Assembly: GCA_964567855.1 (NCBI GenBank)
Contig: CAZMOE010000007.1
Location: 1 to 64,000, forward strand
DNA length: 64,000 nt
From: Liminaster sp964567855
GTDB taxonomy: Bacteria > Bacteroidota > Bacteroidia > Bacteroidales > UBA3663
Reading direction: 5' to 3'
Positions 16,736-25,836 of this stretch are shown one piece after another. Positions within the stretch are counted from its first letter, which is position 1; every line of letters begins with the position of its first letter. The position numbers were made by a program, and so were the translations under genes. A model generated the notes under the pieces. The model worked only from the letters and a program-made list of their open reading frames with translations. It was not told where the DNA came from and made no database searches.

Positions 16736-18688
16736 ATGAATAAGAATACACTTATAGGCAGCATTTTGATGGTGCTGATTTTTGCGGCAATGGTATGGTT
16801 TAACCAGCCGTCGCCGGAGCAGATTGAAGCACAGCGTCGTTATCAGGATTCTGTTGCGCGGGTGCAGCGTGAGGCAGCCATAGAGGCTGCGGCCCAGCAG
16901 ATGCTGGCTGCAGCAGGACAGAGTGAAGGGACTGATAGTATTTCACAGGTCGTTGCCGACTCTATTCGCGAGATTCGCCTGGTTCAGAAATATGGTAATC
17001 TTGCTCATGCCGCTCAGGGAGAAGAACAGACATTTGTTTTACACAATGAGTTTATTTCTGCCGGTATAAACACAAAGGGCGGCATGCTTGAATATGCACG
17101 CCTGCATGACTACACGGACTATACCGGCGCCCAGATTGAATTGTTTTCTAAAGAGAATAATCAATTCTATTTTACGATGCTTTCCATCGGAGGAAAATAT
17201 ATCAGCACTTCCGATCTTTATTTTACTCCTTTGCAGGTTTCGGACAGCAGTATCGTAATGCGTCTTGCTGCCAATGCCGAAAGTTATATCGATTTTTGTT
17301 ATACACTGCCTTCCGGAAGTTATGTGTTGGATTTCAGCATCCGTCATAAGGGACTTGACGATATTATTTCTCCCACTTTGCCGTCATTGACCCTTACATG
17401 GAATCAGAATCTTCTCCAACAGGAAAAGGGACGTACTTTCGAGGAGCGTTATAGCAGTCTTTTCTATAAGTATGCCGATGATGACGCCGATGATTTGAGC
17501 AACAGCTCTTCCGACAGTGAACGCGTCAGCGGCGCATTGACCTGGGTGGCATTTAAAAACCAGTTCTTCTCTGCCGTATTGATTTCCAAGAATCTTTTTA
17601 CTGCCGGAGAACTTTCCAGTAATGTCCTTAAAGAGGAGCAGGAGCCGAATTATATCAAACATTACAAGGCCGAACTTGAGTTTGATGTGAATCCGTCGTC
17701 TGCGGAGCAGGTCATACCTATGGCATTCTATCTCGGTCCCAATTCCTATCCTTTATTAGCTGATATTGACGAGCAGGTAGCTTCGCTTCTCCAGCTTAAT
17801 GAGGAAGAATTGCAGCTCCAGAAACTGGTTCCGTTGGGATGGGGCATTTTTGGATGGGTCAATCGTTTCATCGTGATCCCCGTATTCAATCTTCTCAGTC
17901 GTTTTATCGGAAATTATGGAGTTATCATCCTGTTGTTGACGATTTTTATCAAACTGATTACTCTGCCGTTCACCTATAAGTCGTATCTTTCTTCCGCGAA
18001 GATGCGTATTGTGAACAAGTTACCCGAAGTGGTGGCCATTAATGAGAAATATAAGAATCCGGAAGATGCTATGGCAAAGCAGCAGGCGTTGATGGCGTTC
18101 TATGGTAAGGTTGGAGTCAGCCCGATGGGAGGATGTCTGCCGATGTTGTTGCAATGGCCGGTACTTCTGGCGCTGTTCTATTTCTTCCCGACCTCTATTG
18201 AATTGCGCGGACAGAGTTTCTTGTGGGCGGATGATCTTTCGACCTATGATTCTATCTATTCATGGAGTACGAATATCCCGATCATCAGTTGGATTTTCGG
18301 CAATCATATCAGTCTTTTCTGTCTTCTGATGACCGCTACGAACATCATATACACGAGAATCACCATGGCGCAGAATCCCGGTCAGCAGACCATGCCGGGT
18401 ATGAAGCTCATGATGTACGGTATGCCGCTCATGTTCTTTGCTATTCTTAATAATTATGCTTCCGGCCTTTCCCTTTATTATTTCCTGTCGACACTGCTCG
18501 GCATTATCCAGACTTATGTCATTCGGGCGACGCTGAATGAAAATAAGTTGCTGGAACAAATGAAGGCCAATCTGAAAAATCCGAAGCGGGCGAAGAAAAG
18601 CGGCTGGATGGCGCGTTTGCAGGAGGCCCAGCGCAAGCAGATGGAAGAACTGAACAAGCAGCGCGAACGTCAGGCACGTAAGCGTTAA
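16736..18688 (+). CDS. yidC: membrane protein insertase YidC
   Basis: A 650-residue Gram-negative type YidC. It has an N-terminal membrane anchor (about residues 5-22), a large periplasmic beta-rich domain (about 60-345), and a C-terminal Oxa1-like core of five helices (about 365-600) with GVSPMGGCLPMLLQWPVL. The end is strongly basic (ribosome contact). It inserts proteins into the inner membrane with or without Sec. A TTG lies one codon earlier; the ATG at 16736 is the better start. A symmetric hairpin follows. Confidence 0.97.
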   Translation: MNKNTLIGSILMVLIFAAMVWFNQPSPEQIEAQRRYQDSVARVQREAAIEAAAQQMLAAAGQSEGTDSISQVVADSIREIRLVQKYGNLAHAAQGEEQTFVLHNEFISAGINTKGGMLEYARLHDYTDYTGAQIELFSKENNQFYFTMLSIGGKYISTSDLYFTPLQVSDSSIVMRLAANAESYIDFCYTLPSGSYVLDFSIRHKGLDDIISPTLPSLTLTWNQNLLQQEKGRTFEERYSSLFYKYADDDADDLSNSSSDSERVSGALTWVAFKNQFFSAVLISKNLFTAGELSSNVLKEEQEPNYIKHYKAELEFDVNPSSAEQVIPMAFYLGPNSYPLLADIDEQVASLLQLNEEELQLQKLVPLGWGIFGWVNRFIVIPVFNLLSRFIGNYGVIILLLTIFIKLITLPFTYKSYLSSAKMRIVNKLPEVVAINEKYKNPEDAMAKQQALMAFYGKVGVSPMGGCLPMLLQWPVLLALFYFFPTSIELRGQSFLWADDLSTYDSIYSWSTNIPIISWIFGNHISLFCLLMTATNIIYTRITMAQNPGQQTMPGMKLMMYGMPLMFFAILNNYASGLSLYYFLSTLLGIIQTYVIRATLNENKLLEQMKANLKNPKRAKKSGWMARLQEAQRKQMEELNKQRERQARKR

Positions 18689-18699
18689 GATATGAATCG

Positions 18700-18729
18700 A
18701 TGACTTTGGCAAACTTACGCCAAAGTCAT
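18700..18729. terminator. hairpin after yidC
   Basis: Perfect 11-bp arms ATGACTTTGGC (18700-18710) and GCCAAAGTCAT (18719-18729), 8-base loop. A short T-rich tail follows, so it probably ends the pyrG-yidC transcript. Confidence 0.65.
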
Positions 18730-18803
18730 TCATTGATAATAATTCTATGAAAGAACGTAAGGTTTTCCACTATAAATTCATATAATTTTAAAATACATAG
18801 AAG

Positions 18804-19970
18804 ATGTCCGATCAGCGATATATGTTGCGCGGTGTTAGCGCTTCCAAAGAAGATGTGCATAATGCGATCAAAAATATAGACAAAGGTCTTTATCCCAAGG
18901 CATTTTGTAAAATTATTCCCGATATTCTCGGTGGAGATCCGGAATATTGTAATATCATGCATGCCGATGGTGCCGGTACGAAAACCAGTCTTGCTTACAT
19001 GTATTGGCGTGAGACGGGTGATCTCTCTGTCTGGAAAGGGATTGCGCAGGATTCGCTCATCATGAATATCGACGATTTGATTTGTGTCGGAGCTGTCGAC
19101 AATATTCTGGTTTCCTCTACCATCGGACGGAATAAAATGCTTATTCCGGGAGAGGTTATTTCCGCCATTATCAACGGGAACGATGAACTGATGGCAGAAC
19201 TCCGCGAAATGGGAATCGGAGTCTACGGCACGGGAGGCGAGACGGCCGATATCGGAGATCTGGCGCGCACCATTGTGGTGGATAGTACCGTCACTTGCCG
19301 TATGAAACGCAGCGATGTTATCGATAATGCCAACATTCGCCCGGGGGATGTTATTGTCGGTCTGGCTTCTTATGGACAGGCCACCTACGAGAAAGAATAT
19401 AACGGCGGCATGGGCAGCAATGGGCTGACAAGTGCCCGTCATGATGTTTTTGCCAAATATTTGGCGGAGAAATATCCAGAGAGCTATGATCATGCCGTTC
19501 CCTCGGATCTGGTTTACAGCGGCGGGCTGAAATTGACGGATCCGGTGGAGGGTTCGCCGTTGGATGCCGGCAAGCTGGTGCTTTCTCCAACGCGTACCTA
19601 TGCTCCGGTGGTCAAAAAGATTCTGGATGCTCTGCGTCCGGAGGTGCACGGGATGGTGCATTGTTCCGGTGGAGCGCAGACGAAGGTATTGCATTTCATC
19701 GACAATCTTCATGTGGTCAAGGACAATCTTTTCCCGTTGCCGCCGCTTTTCCGTGTTATTCATGAACAGAGTGGAACAGACTGGTCAGAGATGTATAAGG
19801 TTTTCAATATGGGACATCGTCTTGAGGTATATCTCGCGCCGGAGCATGCGGAAGAGGTTATTGCCATCAGTCGGTCTTTCGGTATCGATGCGCAGGTGAT
19901 CGGTCGCGTTGAGGCGGATGATCATGCCCACGTAACTCTTATTTCTGAGTTCGGAACTTTTGAATATTGA
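18804..19970 (+). CDS. purM: phosphoribosylformylglycinamidine cyclo-ligase
   Basis: A 388-residue AIR synthetase of purine biosynthesis, catalysing ATP-dependent ring closure of FGAM to AIR. It belongs to the PurM/ThiL/SelD fold: the glycine-rich GAGTKTSLAY (about residues 54-63), the metal/ATP aspartates in MNIDDLICVGA (about 89-99), and GTGGETADIGD (about 139-149). It is some 40 residues longer than the E. coli enzyme, as is common in Bacteroidota. A terminator follows directly; the gene appears monocistronic. Confidence 0.93.
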   Translation: MSDQRYMLRGVSASKEDVHNAIKNIDKGLYPKAFCKIIPDILGGDPEYCNIMHADGAGTKTSLAYMYWRETGDLSVWKGIAQDSLIMNIDDLICVGAVDNILVSSTIGRNKMLIPGEVISAIINGNDELMAELREMGIGVYGTGGETADIGDLARTIVVDSTVTCRMKRSDVIDNANIRPGDVIVGLASYGQATYEKEYNGGMGSNGLTSARHDVFAKYLAEKYPESYDHAVPSDLVYSGGLKLTDPVEGSPLDAGKLVLSPTRTYAPVVKKILDALRPEVHGMVHCSGGAQTKVLHFIDNLHVVKDNLFPLPPLFRVIHEQSGTDWSEMYKVFNMGHRLEVYLAPEHAEEVIAISRSFGIDAQVIGRVEADDHAHVTLISEFGTFEY

Positions 19971-19973
19971 ATT

Positions 19974-20009
19974 CTCCGGCCGTTTATTGACGGCCGGATG
20001 TTTCTTTTT
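19974..20009 (+). terminator. terminator after purM
   Basis: Stem TCCGGCCGT (19974-19983) with ACGGCCGGA (19990-19998), then TGTTTCTTTTT. Confidence 0.85.
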
Positions 20010-20261
20010 CGGGGAGAAGGTACCTGTATGATGCCGCTTGTTTCATTTTTTGTCCTGAAAGAGAAAAATTACCGTTAACAGGTTCTATATGGGGGAGTGA
20101 TATCGCCTCTTGCAGGGGCGATTCTTTCCACCCGATGCTGTGAACGGCCTGCTTTTCCCTCTGAAATTATTTCGGTTCCGCGCCGGGTAAGGACAAGATT
20201 GTATTTGCCGGCCGGACTTTGATGTTTAAGTATAAAACGGATTCTGATATTGACTGAATAA

Positions 20262-21368
20262 ATGGAAGGAAACACTCTTTTGGATAAATTAGACGGTTTG
20301 GCTTCGCGTTTCGAAGAGGTCAGTTTGTTGGTGACCGATCCGAATGTGATTGCGGATCAACAACGTTATGTCAAGTTGACACGCGAATATAAGGAACTGG
20401 AAGACATTCTGAAGACACGGGACGAGTATGTCACGGTATTGGTCCGTATGGACGAGGCTCGCCTGCTTTTGCAGGAAGAAGATGTCGAAATGCGCGAGAT
20501 GGCCCACGAAGAGTTGACCGAATGCGAGAAACGTCTGCCGGAACTGGAAGACCGCATCAAGTTTCTGCTGGTTCCCAAGGATCCGGAGGATTGCCGTAAT
20601 GCCGTTCTGGAAATACGCGGTGGTACCGGTGGCGACGAGGCTGCTCTTTTTGCCGGCGATTTGTTCCGTATGTATCAGCGCTATTGTGATTTGAAAGGAT
20701 GGCAATTGTCTGTTCAGAGCTGTACGGAGGGAGCGGTCGGAGGTTTTAAGGAAATCATCTGCATGGTTACGGGCGACAGCGTCTACGGAACCCTGAAATA
20801 TGAATCCGGCGTGCATCGCGTTCAACGTGTGCCGGTAACCGAAACCCAGGGCCGGGTTCATACTTCGGCCGCTACGGTAGCTGTTTTGCCGGAAGCCGAT
20901 GAATTTGAAGTGCATATCAACGAGGGTGAAATCAAATGGGATACTTTCCGAAGCAGCGGTGCCGGCGGTCAGAACGTGAATAAGGTGGAATCCGGTGTCC
21001 GGTTACGTTATCTGTGGAAAAATCCGAATACCGGAGTTACCGATGAAATTCTTATAGAATGTACGGAAACCCGCGACCAGCCCAAGAACAAGGAGCGCGC
21101 TCTCAGCCGTCTCCGCTCTTATATCTATGATCGCGAGCACCAGAAATATGTCGATGATATAGCTTCTAGACGCAAGACTTTGGTCTCTACCGGCGATCGT
21201 TCCGCCAAGATCCGTACCTATAATTTTCCTCAGGGACGTATCACGGATCATCGTATCAATTACACCATTTACAATCTTGCCGCCTTTATGGATGGACAGA
21301 TTCAGGATTGTATCGACCATCTGATTGTTGCTGAAAATACCGAACGTCTCCGTGACGCGGAATTATGA
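20262..21368 (+). CDS. prfA: peptide chain release factor 1
   Basis: A 368-residue class I release factor recognising UAA and UAG. The codon-reading tripeptide is Pro191-Val192-Thr193 (PxT type, so RF1 rather than the SPF of RF2), and the peptidyl-transfer motif GGQ is at 235-237 in GAGGQNVNKV. The N-terminal coiled-coil domain spans about residues 1-100. It ends 6 bases before the HAD phosphatase gene. Confidence 0.96.
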   Translation: MEGNTLLDKLDGLASRFEEVSLLVTDPNVIADQQRYVKLTREYKELEDILKTRDEYVTVLVRMDEARLLLQEEDVEMREMAHEELTECEKRLPELEDRIKFLLVPKDPEDCRNAVLEIRGGTGGDEAALFAGDLFRMYQRYCDLKGWQLSVQSCTEGAVGGFKEIICMVTGDSVYGTLKYESGVHRVQRVPVTETQGRVHTSAATVAVLPEADEFEVHINEGEIKWDTFRSSGAGGQNVNKVESGVRLRYLWKNPNTGVTDEILIECTETRDQPKNKERALSRLRSYIYDREHQKYVDDIASRRKTLVSTGDRSAKIRTYNFPQGRITDHRINYTIYNLAAFMDGQIQDCIDHLIVAENTERLRDAEL

Positions 21369-21374
21369 AACGAT

Positions 21375-22016
21375 ATGACACCTATTAAAAACATTATATT
21401 CGATTTCGGTGGCGTCCTTCTGGATCTGGCTCCCGAGCGCTGCAAAGCGGCTTTTCATGCCCTTGGTTTTCATGCCATCGACGAGTTGCTGAATCTGACC
21501 CATCAGAAAGGCATTCTCGATGAGATGGAGCGGGGAATGAATACCCCTGAAGGTTTTTGCAATATTGTGCGGGAGGCCATCGATACTACGGAAACGGCTT
21601 TACCCACGGATGCGCAGATTCTCGATGCCTGGAAAGAAATGGCCGACGGTATCCCGGCCTATAAACTGGAGATGATTCATCAGTTGGCGTCGCAAGGGTA
21701 TCACGTCAGCGCTCTCAGCAATACCAACGTTGTCCATTGGAATCATTGTCGCCCTATGTTTGTCGAGGTCGGTTTTCCGCCGGAGCAGCTTTTTGAATAC
21801 ATCTGGCTTTCATGCGAGATGCATGTTGTCAAACCGGATCCGGTCATCTTTGAACGCCTTCTGGCAGAGTCCGGCTATTTGCCTGAAGAGACCCTTTTTG
21901 TTGACGATGCCGCTGCCAACTGCCGTGTTGCCGAACGCTTCGGCATCAGGACGTTCACCCCGGCCGTGCGAAACGACTGGCGTCAACAATTGGCCGATCT
22001 TCTTGCCGCTATTTGA
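21375..22016 (+). CDS. HAD-superfamily sugar-phosphatase-like hydrolase
   Basis: A 213-residue HAD-IA hydrolase. Motif I is FDFGGVLLD with the nucleophile Asp10; motif II is ALSNTN (about 114-119); the Lys/Asp motif III-IV includes VKPDP and FVDDAAAN (about 149-180). The type (YihX-like) acts on small phosphorylated metabolites such as glucose-1-phosphate. It follows prfA closely. Its last 8 bases overlap the end of the convergent response-regulator gene. Confidence 0.85.
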   Translation: MTPIKNIIFDFGGVLLDLAPERCKAAFHALGFHAIDELLNLTHQKGILDEMERGMNTPEGFCNIVREAIDTTETALPTDAQILDAWKEMADGIPAYKLEMIHQLASQGYHVSALSNTNVVHWNHCRPMFVEVGFPPEQLFEYIWLSCEMHVVKPDPVIFERLLAESGYLPEETLFVDDAAANCRVAERFGIRTFTPAVRNDWRQQLADLLAAI

Positions 22017-22770
22017 TTTGCAGGCGGGAAATTAGGTTCTCCTTGTAACTTCCTCCGATAGGAATTTTCCGCCCTGCGACGTTCAAGTTCATAGGTTCTA
22101 TCTCAAGAATATTTTTGAGCGAGACGATATAGCTTTTATGCACACGGATGAACCGGTCGGCCGGCAGCACCTCTTCCAACGACTTTAGGGAATACAGCGC
22201 TGTGATGCGCTTGCCCGTTGTGTAGAACGAAACATATTCGTGCTGTCCTTCGATATAGAGCAGATCTTCGTAATTGATTTTATAGAGTTTGTAGTCGGCC
22301 TTGACGACTATGAAATCATTCGGCGCCGGCGTGACGCTTTTTTCGTCGGTGGCTGTAGCGTCGGATTTTTTTTCTTCAGCGACAATACCGCCACGGTACT
22401 GTCGCACCCGTTCTATTGCTTTTTCCATGGCCTGCATGAAGCGGGGCAGGGCGATGGGTTTAAGCAGGTAATCGGTGGCGTTCAGTTCGTAACTGTCTAT
22501 GGCATATTCGGAATAGGCGGTGGTGAAAATAATGGCAGGAATATCGGAACAGGTTTTGGCGAACTCCATGCCGCTCAGTTCCGGCATATGGATATCCAGG
22601 AGCAGGATGTCGACCCGCGTTTCCTTCATCTTGGCAAATGCTTCGAAGGCGTTGGCACAACTGCCCACGATTTGCACCGCTTCTATCTTTTCAATATATC
22701 CGGCCAGCAGTTTCCGGGCCAGAAATTCGTCGTCGACAATCAGAACATTATATTTCATAATTTGTTTCAA
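22009..22770 (-). CDS. LytTR-type response regulator
   Basis: A 253-residue protein; the start may be internal at MKYNVLIVDDE (22758), giving 249 residues. It has an N-terminal receiver domain with the phospho-acceptor aspartate in LLLDIHMPEL (about residue 56) and a C-terminal LytTR DNA-binding domain (about 150-253) containing YIEGQHEYVSFYT and RVHKSYIVSLKNI. It is encoded 9 bases after its partner kinase. The pair sits divergent to the RND efflux operon, which is a plausible target. Confidence 0.92.
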   Translation of the reverse strand: MKQIMKYNVLIVDDEFLARKLLAGYIEKIEAVQIVGSCANAFEAFAKMKETRVDILLLDIHMPELSGMEFAKTCSDIPAIIFTTAYSEYAIDSYELNATDYLLKPIALPRFMQAMEKAIERVRQYRGGIVAEEKKSDATATDEKSVTPAPNDFIVVKADYKLYKINYEDLLYIEGQHEYVSFYTTGKRITALYSLKSLEEVLPADRFIRVHKSYIVSLKNILEIEPMNLNVAGRKIPIGGSYKENLISRLQIK

Positions 22771-22779
22771 ATGATTAAA

Positions 22780-23856
22780 TTACTGATTTTTTGAGTTTAG
22801 AGTCAGTTTTACCCGATATACGGTTTCCTCGTCGGAGATCTGAAGCGTGTAGTGGTTCCAGAATTGCAGATCGAGGCGTTGCCGTATGTTATTGATCCCG
22901 ATCCCGGTCCGCTCTTTGTCCTTGATATGCCGATAGGGAATGGCGGGTTTTGAATTTTCTGTGATGATAGTCAGTTGTTCTCCCTTTTGCTGTATGTCGA
23001 TACGGATATATCCTTGTGGATTGTGTTCAATGCCGCTGTGTTTGAAGCAGTTTTCTATCAACGGTTGCAAAATCATGGGCGGTATGGGGTAATTGCTGTT
23101 TTCGATCTGCTGATTGAAATCCACGGATGGAACATGTTCCATCCGTATATATTGAAAACTGATGTAGTTTTCAATATAATGAATCTCTTTACTGAGAGTT
23201 ACCCAGTCGCATTGGCAGTTGTCGAGGACGTAGCGCATCATCTCCGATAGGCGGAGGATGCTGTCGGGCGTTTTGTCGTCTTTCGTATAGGCCAGACTAT
23301 ATATACAGTTGAGTGCATTGAAAAGAAAATGCGGGTTGACCTGTGCTTTCAGGTATTTGATTTCCTGCTGGAGTGCGGTTTCTTTCATTTGGGCATCTAA
23401 GGCAGAGCGCTCGTTCAGGAAATAGTTGATGGCGGTTACCGCGAATGTTGAGGTAAGCAGGAAAGTGTATTTGATATAGAAGAATGTCTTGAGTGAAATA
23501 TCTGCGCCACGATGAATTTCCTTAATTTCCAGATATTTGTCATAATAAAAGTGTAATAGGGTATATTCGTCCAAATGTGCGGCCCCGAAATTGATGATGA
23601 TAAAAAAGACAAAACTCAATAAATAGAACAGCCACATTTTATGTCTGTTCAGAAAGTACGGGATGAGAATGTATTGGATGATAGCGCAGAATGAGATCAA
23701 TGGCAGGATGGAGAGTGTGCTATTGAAGACCGATTCTTCGATATCGCTGTGCCGTAGGCCGAGGATAATAAACAGGAAGAACGTTCCCAGCCACACTAAG
23801 ATATAGCGTGATTGCCTTAATCGAATCAAAAGAATATTTTTTCTGTTTTGTAGCAT
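22780..23856 (-). CDS. LytS-type sensor histidine kinase
   Basis: A 358-residue kinase from the ATG at 23856 (MLQNRKNILL); the frame extends upstream to 23934 but the added 26 residues look non-native. Four hydrophobic segments (about residues 15-155) form a membrane sensor without a large periplasmic loop. The His_kinase motif QVNPHFLFNALN (about 190-203) bears the phosphorylated histidine, and an ATPase domain with PPMILQPLIENCFKHSG and GIGINNIRQRL follows. It signals to the LytTR regulator next to it. The stimulus is unknown. Confidence 0.9.
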   Translation of the reverse strand: MLQNRKNILLIRLRQSRYILVWLGTFFLFIILGLRHSDIEESVFNSTLSILPLISFCAIIQYILIPYFLNRHKMWLFYLLSFVFFIIINFGAAHLDEYTLLHFYYDKYLEIKEIHRGADISLKTFFYIKYTFLLTSTFAVTAINYFLNERSALDAQMKETALQQEIKYLKAQVNPHFLFNALNCIYSLAYTKDDKTPDSILRLSEMMRYVLDNCQCDWVTLSKEIHYIENYISFQYIRMEHVPSVDFNQQIENSNYPIPPMILQPLIENCFKHSGIEHNPQGYIRIDIQQKGEQLTIITENSKPAIPYRHIKDKERTGIGINNIRQRLDLQFWNHYTLQISDEETVYRVKLTLNSKNQ

Positions 23857-24374
23857 GGAGCGAAGATATTCCGTTTGCCGGAATTTTGCAAGTAGCGGCT
23901 CTTTTTTCTTCACCGAATGGCGTATCTTTGTCACTGAAGCGGGGGAGATGTTTCCCGTTATACTTTTTCTTAAGAAAACAGGAGCGGGAGTGTCCGGCGC
24001 ATTGCCGGAGGTCTTGTCATGCCTGAATGCGGTTGCCGCCCGGTCGCCGCAGGTGGTTCTTATGGATTGGCTGCCGTTTCCTGCGTTACCGGAAGCGGCA
24101 GTAAGTCTGTGGAAGGGGGCTCTTGCAGTGTGCGGACCATTGTCCAGTGTGTATGCGCCGGTCGAGGCATGCCCGGTACCGGCAGTAAGGTGGTAGGCGG
24201 CGATCTTTTCATTTTTTTAGGGACCTCTGACCATGTTTGCGGTTCATGCTTTTTCAGTCCGGTCTGTTCATATCTTATTCCCGCCTGTTTGTAATCTCTG
24301 TTTTGTTATTAAAAATTAATTTTTGTTTTGGGCGACTTTTTTGTTGACAAACTTATCGGTTATAGAGATTTTAA
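23857..24374. other. gene-poor divergent region between kinase and efflux operon
   Basis: About 520 bases. A plus-strand -7 box TATCTTTG lies at 23923-23930, and a GC-rich frame from an ATG at 23948 to a stop at 24196 (82 residues, starting MFPVILFLKK) follows 18 bases later. There is no properly spaced ribosome-binding site and no recognised similarity, so this may be a small gene, a remnant or chance. The rest holds no recognisable feature. Confidence 0.3.
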
Positions 24375-24406
24375 TTTGTTGAAAATAGAGATTTTTTTTA
24401 CCTTTG
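24375..24406 (+). promoter_or_regulatory. promoter of the RND efflux operon
   Basis: TTTG (24375-24378), 20 bases, TACCTTTG (24399-24406), a perfect phylum-type promoter 50 bases before the TolC-like gene. The element ATAGAGATTTT occurs twice over it (from 24362 and from 24385), a possible regulator site. Confidence 0.85.
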
Positions 24407-24458
24407 CAGGTGTTTTTCGGAAATGTATCTTATATTATAATCATATTATTAATAAAAA

Positions 24459-25799
24459 ATGAGACGAATCGAATTGAAAAATTTGGTTGTGGGATGGGGT
24501 TTGTGTCTGTCCGGGGCCTTTGCTCCTGCATTTGCACAGGATAGCGTAAACTTGAATCTTGATCAGATTTTGGAGATTGCCCTTAGCGACAATCCTTCCA
24601 TCAAGGTCGCCAACCGGGAAATTGAAATCAAGAAGTATGCGAAGAAGGAAACCATCACCGGGCTGTTCCCGACCGTGACGGCAACCGGTACTGCGAGCGA
24701 CGCCATTGTTCAGCAGAAGATGAAACTGTCGTTTTCACCCGAACCGGTGACCATGGGCCAGCAGTACACCTATGCGCTTTCCGGATCGGTTTCCCTGCCG
24801 CTTGTGGCTCCGCAACTTTGGAAGACGATCGCTCTCAATGAACAGGATGTGGAGCTTGCCCTCGAATCGGCCCGTTCTTCTAAAGTAGAGGCCATCAGTC
24901 AGGTGAAGAATGCTTATTACAGCCTCTTGCTGGCACGCGATTCTTATGATGCGCTTTTGGCCAACTATAAGACTGCTCAGCTGAATGCCGAGACCGTAAC
25001 TGCCAAATATGAGCAGGGGACCGTCTCCCAGTATGACAAACTCGTGGCCGATGTGCAGGTCGCCTCTATCAAGCCGCAGTTGCTGAATAGCGAGAATGCC
25101 ATCAAGCTGGCCGAGATGCAGTTGAAGGTGCTCATGGGCGTCGATGTCAACGAACCGATGACTTTCGTCGGAAAATTGAACGATTTTGAAAGCGAACTCT
25201 TTGCCGACCTTCTGACATTGAAAGCCGATACTTCTTTGGCTGACAACAGCAGTCTCCGCCAATTGGACATTCAGACCCGCCAGTTGAAGATCGCCGAGAA
25301 AATCAACCGCTTAGGCTACGCTCCGACCTTGGCGCTTTCTCTTACTGCCGGTTATCAGGCCTTTGCCAAGGAATTCAATCCTTTCGACGCTGATTATTTC
25401 GGCAACACCACACTCGCCTTATCTCTCAGCTGGACGATTTTCGACGGCGGTTCCAAATATATGAAGACCCGTCAGAATAAATTGAACATCGAGAATATGG
25501 AAACCCGCCGCGAGGATCTGGTCCGTCAGCTGGAACTGGCTGTCACCAACTCGCTTAACAATATCGAGACCTCTGCAGAGCAGGTTGTTTCCAATAAGGA
25601 AAATGTCTTCCAGGCCGAAAAGGCTTATACCATCAGCCAGAAACGTTATGACATCGGCTCAGGTACTATGCTGGAGATGACCTCTTCCGAATCTTCGCTT
25701 CTGTCGGCTCGTCTGCAGTATGTCCAGTCCATTTACAACTTCTTGTCGGCCCGTACCACATTGGAGGCTACGCTCGGCAAGCTTGTGACTGACAAATAA
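24459..25799 (+). CDS. TolC-family outer-membrane efflux channel
   Basis: A 446-residue outer-membrane factor with a signal peptide (about residues 1-26) ending AFAQDS. Two long repeats of heptad-rich helices with paired short strands (for example ALSGSVSLPL and TTLALSLSWTIFDGGS) are the usual TolC layout. It would form the trimeric exit duct for the pump encoded by the next two genes. First gene of the operon; the adaptor starts 37 bases later. Confidence 0.92.
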   Translation: MRRIELKNLVVGWGLCLSGAFAPAFAQDSVNLNLDQILEIALSDNPSIKVANREIEIKKYAKKETITGLFPTVTATGTASDAIVQQKMKLSFSPEPVTMGQQYTYALSGSVSLPLVAPQLWKTIALNEQDVELALESARSSKVEAISQVKNAYYSLLLARDSYDALLANYKTAQLNAETVTAKYEQGTVSQYDKLVADVQVASIKPQLLNSENAIKLAEMQLKVLMGVDVNEPMTFVGKLNDFESELFADLLTLKADTSLADNSSLRQLDIQTRQLKIAEKINRLGYAPTLALSLTAGYQAFAKEFNPFDADYFGNTTLALSLSWTIFDGGSKYMKTRQNKLNIENMETRREDLVRQLELAVTNSLNNIETSAEQVVSNKENVFQAEKAYTISQKRYDIGSGTMLEMTSSESSLLSARLQYVQSIYNFLSARTTLEATLGKLVTDK

Positions 25800-25836
25800 T
25801 CATCAGTGAAAACAATTAAATATACAAGATATCCTA

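Noticed and set aside
24019..24294. A 91-codon Gly/Cys/Ser-rich frame in the divergent region
   Set aside because: Low-complexity reading of GC-rich spacer, no start signals; overlaps another frame with slightly better support.
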